A stretch of 13,854 nucleotides of DNA, from contig CAPEBR010000060.1 of assembly GCA_948602995.1 (NCBI GenBank), positions 1 to 13,854 on the forward strand. The letters are read 5' to 3'. Below, piece after piece: positions 11,447-13,854 of this stretch. This stretch comes from an uncultured Dorea sp. Its GTDB lineage: Bacteria; Bacillota; Clostridia; Lachnospirales; Lachnospiraceae. The position numbers were made by a program, and so were the translations under genes. The notes beneath the pieces were generated by a model that was given only the letters and a program-made list of their open reading frames with translations, did not search any database and was not told the DNA's origin. Position 1 is the stretch's first letter, and each line of letters starts with the position of its first letter.

Positions 11447-13693
11447 AACAAAGTAAATATGATAAGCTTCCAGATCTACCTCCGCGAACGGAACGTATCT
11501 CACCCCGCCGGCCTCAAAATGGCATTTTCCTTCCAACTTACGCATCTCATTTAATTCCGGCGCTGGCAGGAATGCCTTTTCTTCTGACAGCGCCGCCAGT
11601 ATATACGGGCCATATGCCAGATTTACAAGGTTTCTATCCGAATGACTTTCCAGTATCCGAAGCTCCATCGGAAGTTTTAATACAGCTTCATCCCCTTCCC
11701 TTCCAAAACCAGCAGCACATACATATCCGTTTTCTATACATACCTCTTTCTGCAGGATACCGTTCACAGACAGTGTAAAGCGCTTCCCTGCCCATGCCGG
11801 GATATGTATTTTCAGTTTTTTATCCATTTTCTTCATACACCGGATTGTCACCTCTCCGGTCTCCATATTACTACGCTGCCTAAGTGCAGTATTCCCGGAA
11901 AGCACAGAGTCGATCAGCAGGTTCACATATATGTACTCCTCATCATAAGCGTAGATATGCTCCATGTACCGGAAACGGCTCTCCATACCAGTTCCGTGGC
12001 AGCATGAATTTTCTGCTGTTGAATATTCCTTGCGTCCTCCTGCCTCCAGGGGCAAAAAATAGGTGGTCCCGCCGTCGTCCGTATGACTGCAGGATGTGAG
12101 GATATGGTTCCTCAGTGTATTGTCGTAATAATCCATGAGAGCGCCGTCCATTGTATAAGAAAATAGCTGTCCGGTAAGGCGGAGCATATTATAACTTGCG
12201 CAGCTTTCCGCTGATTTGTCTGTCAGATAGTCGCACGTTGTTCCTGCCCGGTGGAACATCTCTGTTTCTCCTGTACCTCCGATGCAGTAGATATGCCCTC
12301 CTGTTACAATCTCCCAGAAATTCTTTCCGATGTCCCAGTATCTGCGTTCTTTACATGCACCAAGCAGCTCTATTGACCCTATGATCTGCGGGATATGCTG
12401 ATTCGCATGGATATCCTCCAGGGTATCCACTCCCTGCTCCATAGGGTAAAATAATTTTTCATTCAGGAACATCTTAGCCGCCTTAAGATGTGTTTCCTTC
12501 CCGCTTATCTGATACAGCTTTACCATAGTGCCCAGCATACCGCCGAACTCTCCGGCAATATACATGGACCACATTTTATCCAGCTTCTCCTTTGGAAGCC
12601 TGGACAGACGGTCATACACCCAGTCCCCCATATGCTCCAGAACATTACGGGCCTTTTTGTTTCCCACAAACTGATAGCAGTCATAAAGGCCTGACATGAT
12701 TTTATCCAGCGTATAGTAAGGCGCCCATATTTCGGGATATTTTGTATATTGCTCCAGGAGATCGAACTGCTCTTCTGAATATGCGCTCAGAAAGCCTCTG
12801 TGATATTTTCCGGAAGCCTCCATCTTTTCCTGGCATTCACAGAGCGCGTCCACCATGTAGTCAATCTTTTTCCGGATCCGCATGTCTCCCGTGGCGCCCC
12901 AGGCCAGTGCAAGCCCTGACAGGTAATGCCCGGTCGTATGCCCCTTAAGCTTACAGCTTTCTTCATCCCATCCTGTCATAGGAGGAGCGCCCTTTGTATC
13001 TAATCCCGCCTCCCTGCGGAAATTATAGAGCATCTGGTCATCGTCCGTCTGAAGCAGGTATTCCAGCATGCGCTGCTGATACTCATAGTAAAGTGTCCCC
13101 TCTGACAGCCGGACATCCTGCAGACTGAAAAAGCTTCCCCTCTGTTCTGGAGCTTTTTCTTCCTCTTTCTCAGCAGCATAGGTAATCCGTGCTGCTGCTT
13201 TCTTCCCGCATTCCTTTACCGTTCCTTTTACACAGACTGTTCCTTCCTCAGAAAGCGGGGCGTAATCCTCCCAGCAGACAGGCATGGTCATACACCGCCC
13301 GTCCGCACAGTTCACGATTACCTCCGGCGGCAGCTCTGCCTTCTCTCCCAGGGCTTTCGTCACAGTCACCTCAAGGACTTCCGTGACCTTTGTCTCCTTC
13401 TCCTCCTCAAGAACCGTGGCAATAAATTCCCGCTCCCCGGAACAAGCGCCATACACAGCCTTAACGGTCAATGTCACCTTCCGGTTTTCCATCCCATGAA
13501 GCGGACGATGCACTGTGCCGTCCGCTTCGATAAAGCGCTCTTCTCCCGTTGTCCATGAAAAACAGGAGCCATTCTTTCCTTTTGCTGGCAGTACAAGATC
13601 TGCCTCCACAGTGTTCAGATTCCCGATATAGATTCCATCCAGGTCTGCCTTTATAATTTCTTCTGCTGTTCTGATCTCTTTCTTCTCGCTCAT
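11426..13693 (-). CDS. GH127 beta-L-arabinofuranosidase-like glycosidase with N-terminal Ig-like domains
   Basis: A 755-residue enzyme. Order (numbered from the chosen start): an atrophied bacterial Ig-like domain at about 15-95 (LVLPAKGKNGSCFSW, DGTVHRP); a Big_4-like domain at 105-175 (VTVTKALGEKAELP, MPVCWEDY); then the GH127 (alpha/alpha)6 barrel from about 185. Catalytic residues by family analogy to HypBA1: zinc ligands E496 and C498 in AESCASYN, and C564-C565 in ENSCCHG, where the first Cys is the nucleophile; E478 (GETEMF) is a candidate acid/base. A beta-sandwich ends the protein. GH127 removes beta-L-arabinofuranose, but the family has other specificities. ATG 13691-13693 is chosen over an ATG at 13748-13750 because GGAGGAGTA precedes it and the extra 19 residues are upstream A/T-rich DNA. 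No signal peptide is seen. The C-terminus VMGTGHF comes from the palindrome. Confidence 0.92.
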   Translation of the reverse strand: MSEKKEIRTAEEIIKADLDGIYIGNLNTVEADLVLPAKGKNGSCFSWTTGEERFIEADGTVHRPLHGMENRKVTLTVKAVYGACSGEREFIATVLEEEKETKVTEVLEVTVTKALGEKAELPPEVIVNCADGRCMTMPVCWEDYAPLSEEGTVCVKGTVKECGKKAAARITYAAEKEEEKAPEQRGSFFSLQDVRLSEGTLYYEYQQRMLEYLLQTDDDQMLYNFRREAGLDTKGAPPMTGWDEESCKLKGHTTGHYLSGLALAWGATGDMRIRKKIDYMVDALCECQEKMEASGKYHRGFLSAYSEEQFDLLEQYTKYPEIWAPYYTLDKIMSGLYDCYQFVGNKKARNVLEHMGDWVYDRLSRLPKEKLDKMWSMYIAGEFGGMLGTMVKLYQISGKETHLKAAKMFLNEKLFYPMEQGVDTLEDIHANQHIPQIIGSIELLGACKERRYWDIGKNFWEIVTGGHIYCIGGTGETEMFHRAGTTCDYLTDKSAESCASYNMLRLTGQLFSYTMDGALMDYYDNTLRNHILTSCSHTDDGGTTYFLPLEAGGRKEYSTAENSCCHGTGMESRFRYMEHIYAYDEEYIYVNLLIDSVLSGNTALRQRSNMETGEVTIRCMKKMDKKLKIHIPAWAGKRFTLSVNGILQKEVCIENGYVCAAGFGREGDEAVLKLPMELRILESHSDRNLVNLAYGPYILAALSEEKAFLPAPELNEMRKLEGKCHFEAGGVRYVPFAEVDLEAYHIYFVMGTGHF

Positions 13694-13732
13694 TACTCCT
13701 CCACTTCTTCGTTTGATTTGATTCTTAAGTGA

Positions 13733-13738
13733 ATTATA
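13733..13738 (-). promoter_or_regulatory. Likely -10 box of the GH127 gene
   Basis: A consensus TATAAT lies about 40 bp upstream of the chosen GH127 start in A/T-rich DNA. No good -35 is found at 16-18 bp (TATGCA is the nearest), which would fit a promoter needing an activator, as is common for glycosidase genes. Confidence 0.4.
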
Positions 13739-13815
13739 TAATATTAACAAATTTTTGCATAGTCTTTATTACCTTTTTTGGTAACTGCTCAGTACCTTCG
13801 GTTACTGTTCACACA

Positions 13816-13849
13816 GGTCTGTGCATTTACTGCACAGACCGTAAGAAAG
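13816..13849 (+). repeat. Hairpin with GTAAGAAAG tail (copy 2)
   Basis: A perfect 10-bp stem, 13816-13825 (ggtctgtgca) with 13831-13840 (tgcacagacc), loop tttac, followed by GTAAGAAAG (13841-13849). It matches copy 1 at 7354-7388 in layout and tail, in the opposite orientation. A smaller dyad (13790-13807, cagta...tactg with a TTC tip) lies just before it. The element probably continues beyond the window edge. Confidence 0.75.
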
Positions 13850-13854
13850 TGATT

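Noticed and set aside
13694..13750. Extension of the GH127 protein to an ATG 19 codons further upstream
   Set aside because: The extra segment overlaps the probable -10 box and A/T-rich promoter DNA, and a strong GGAGG precedes the inner ATG at 13693.

Overview
The window comes from a low-to-mid-GC anaerobic Firmicute, most likely a gut Lachnospiraceae. The ribosomal proteins are Clostridia-like, strong GGAGG ribosome-binding sites precede most genes, and there is a SpoIID-type peptidoglycan lyase and a GH127 glycosidase of a gut kind. Every gene I can support is on the minus strand, so transcription runs from high to low coordinates.

From right to left: (1) 11426-13693, a GH127 beta-L-arabinofuranosidase-like enzyme with two N-terminal Ig-like modules and no signal peptide. 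(2) 9845-11173, a membrane-anchored SpoIID/LytB lytic transglycosylase with its own promoter, then 8700-9737, a GT2 glycosyltransferase. (3) 7550-8601, a 59-residue DUF3006-type protein overlapping an EamA/DMT-family transporter by 4 nt. (4) 7139-7549, an intergenic stretch packed with hairpins: a 168-bp palindromic MITE-like element and three perfect hairpins. (5) 3811-7138, a tightly coupled three-gene cassette: a DUF262 protein, an AAA/ABC-type ATPase with a C-terminal DUF3696 module, and an unrecognised 317-residue protein. It is visibly more A/T-rich than its surroundings and looks like an acquired anti-phage defence module. (6) 3467-3810, a sigma-A promoter and a long structured 5' leader. 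(7) 1-3466, the head of the S10 ribosomal protein operon: rpsJ, rplC, rplD, rplW, rplB, rpsS and the start of rplV, which is cut by the window edge.

The best candidate for an undescribed system is the cassette at 3811-7138. Its DUF262 protein has an N-terminal segment that reads like sigma-70 region 1.1, and the third protein matches no family I know. Its composition resembles three-gene DUF3696-containing defence systems such as Menshen as I recall it, but I could not verify that.

The second theme is palindromic DNA. A 168-bp hairpin element overlaps the stop codon of the transporter, and a perfect 38-bp palindrome encodes the last residues and stop of the GH127 gene. Two hairpins more than 6 kb apart share an invariant tail (GTAAGAAAG) while their stems differ by compensatory changes. 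The S10 operon adds a structured leader, hairpins between rpsJ and rplC, and three tandem 26-27 bp repeats between rplW and rplB.
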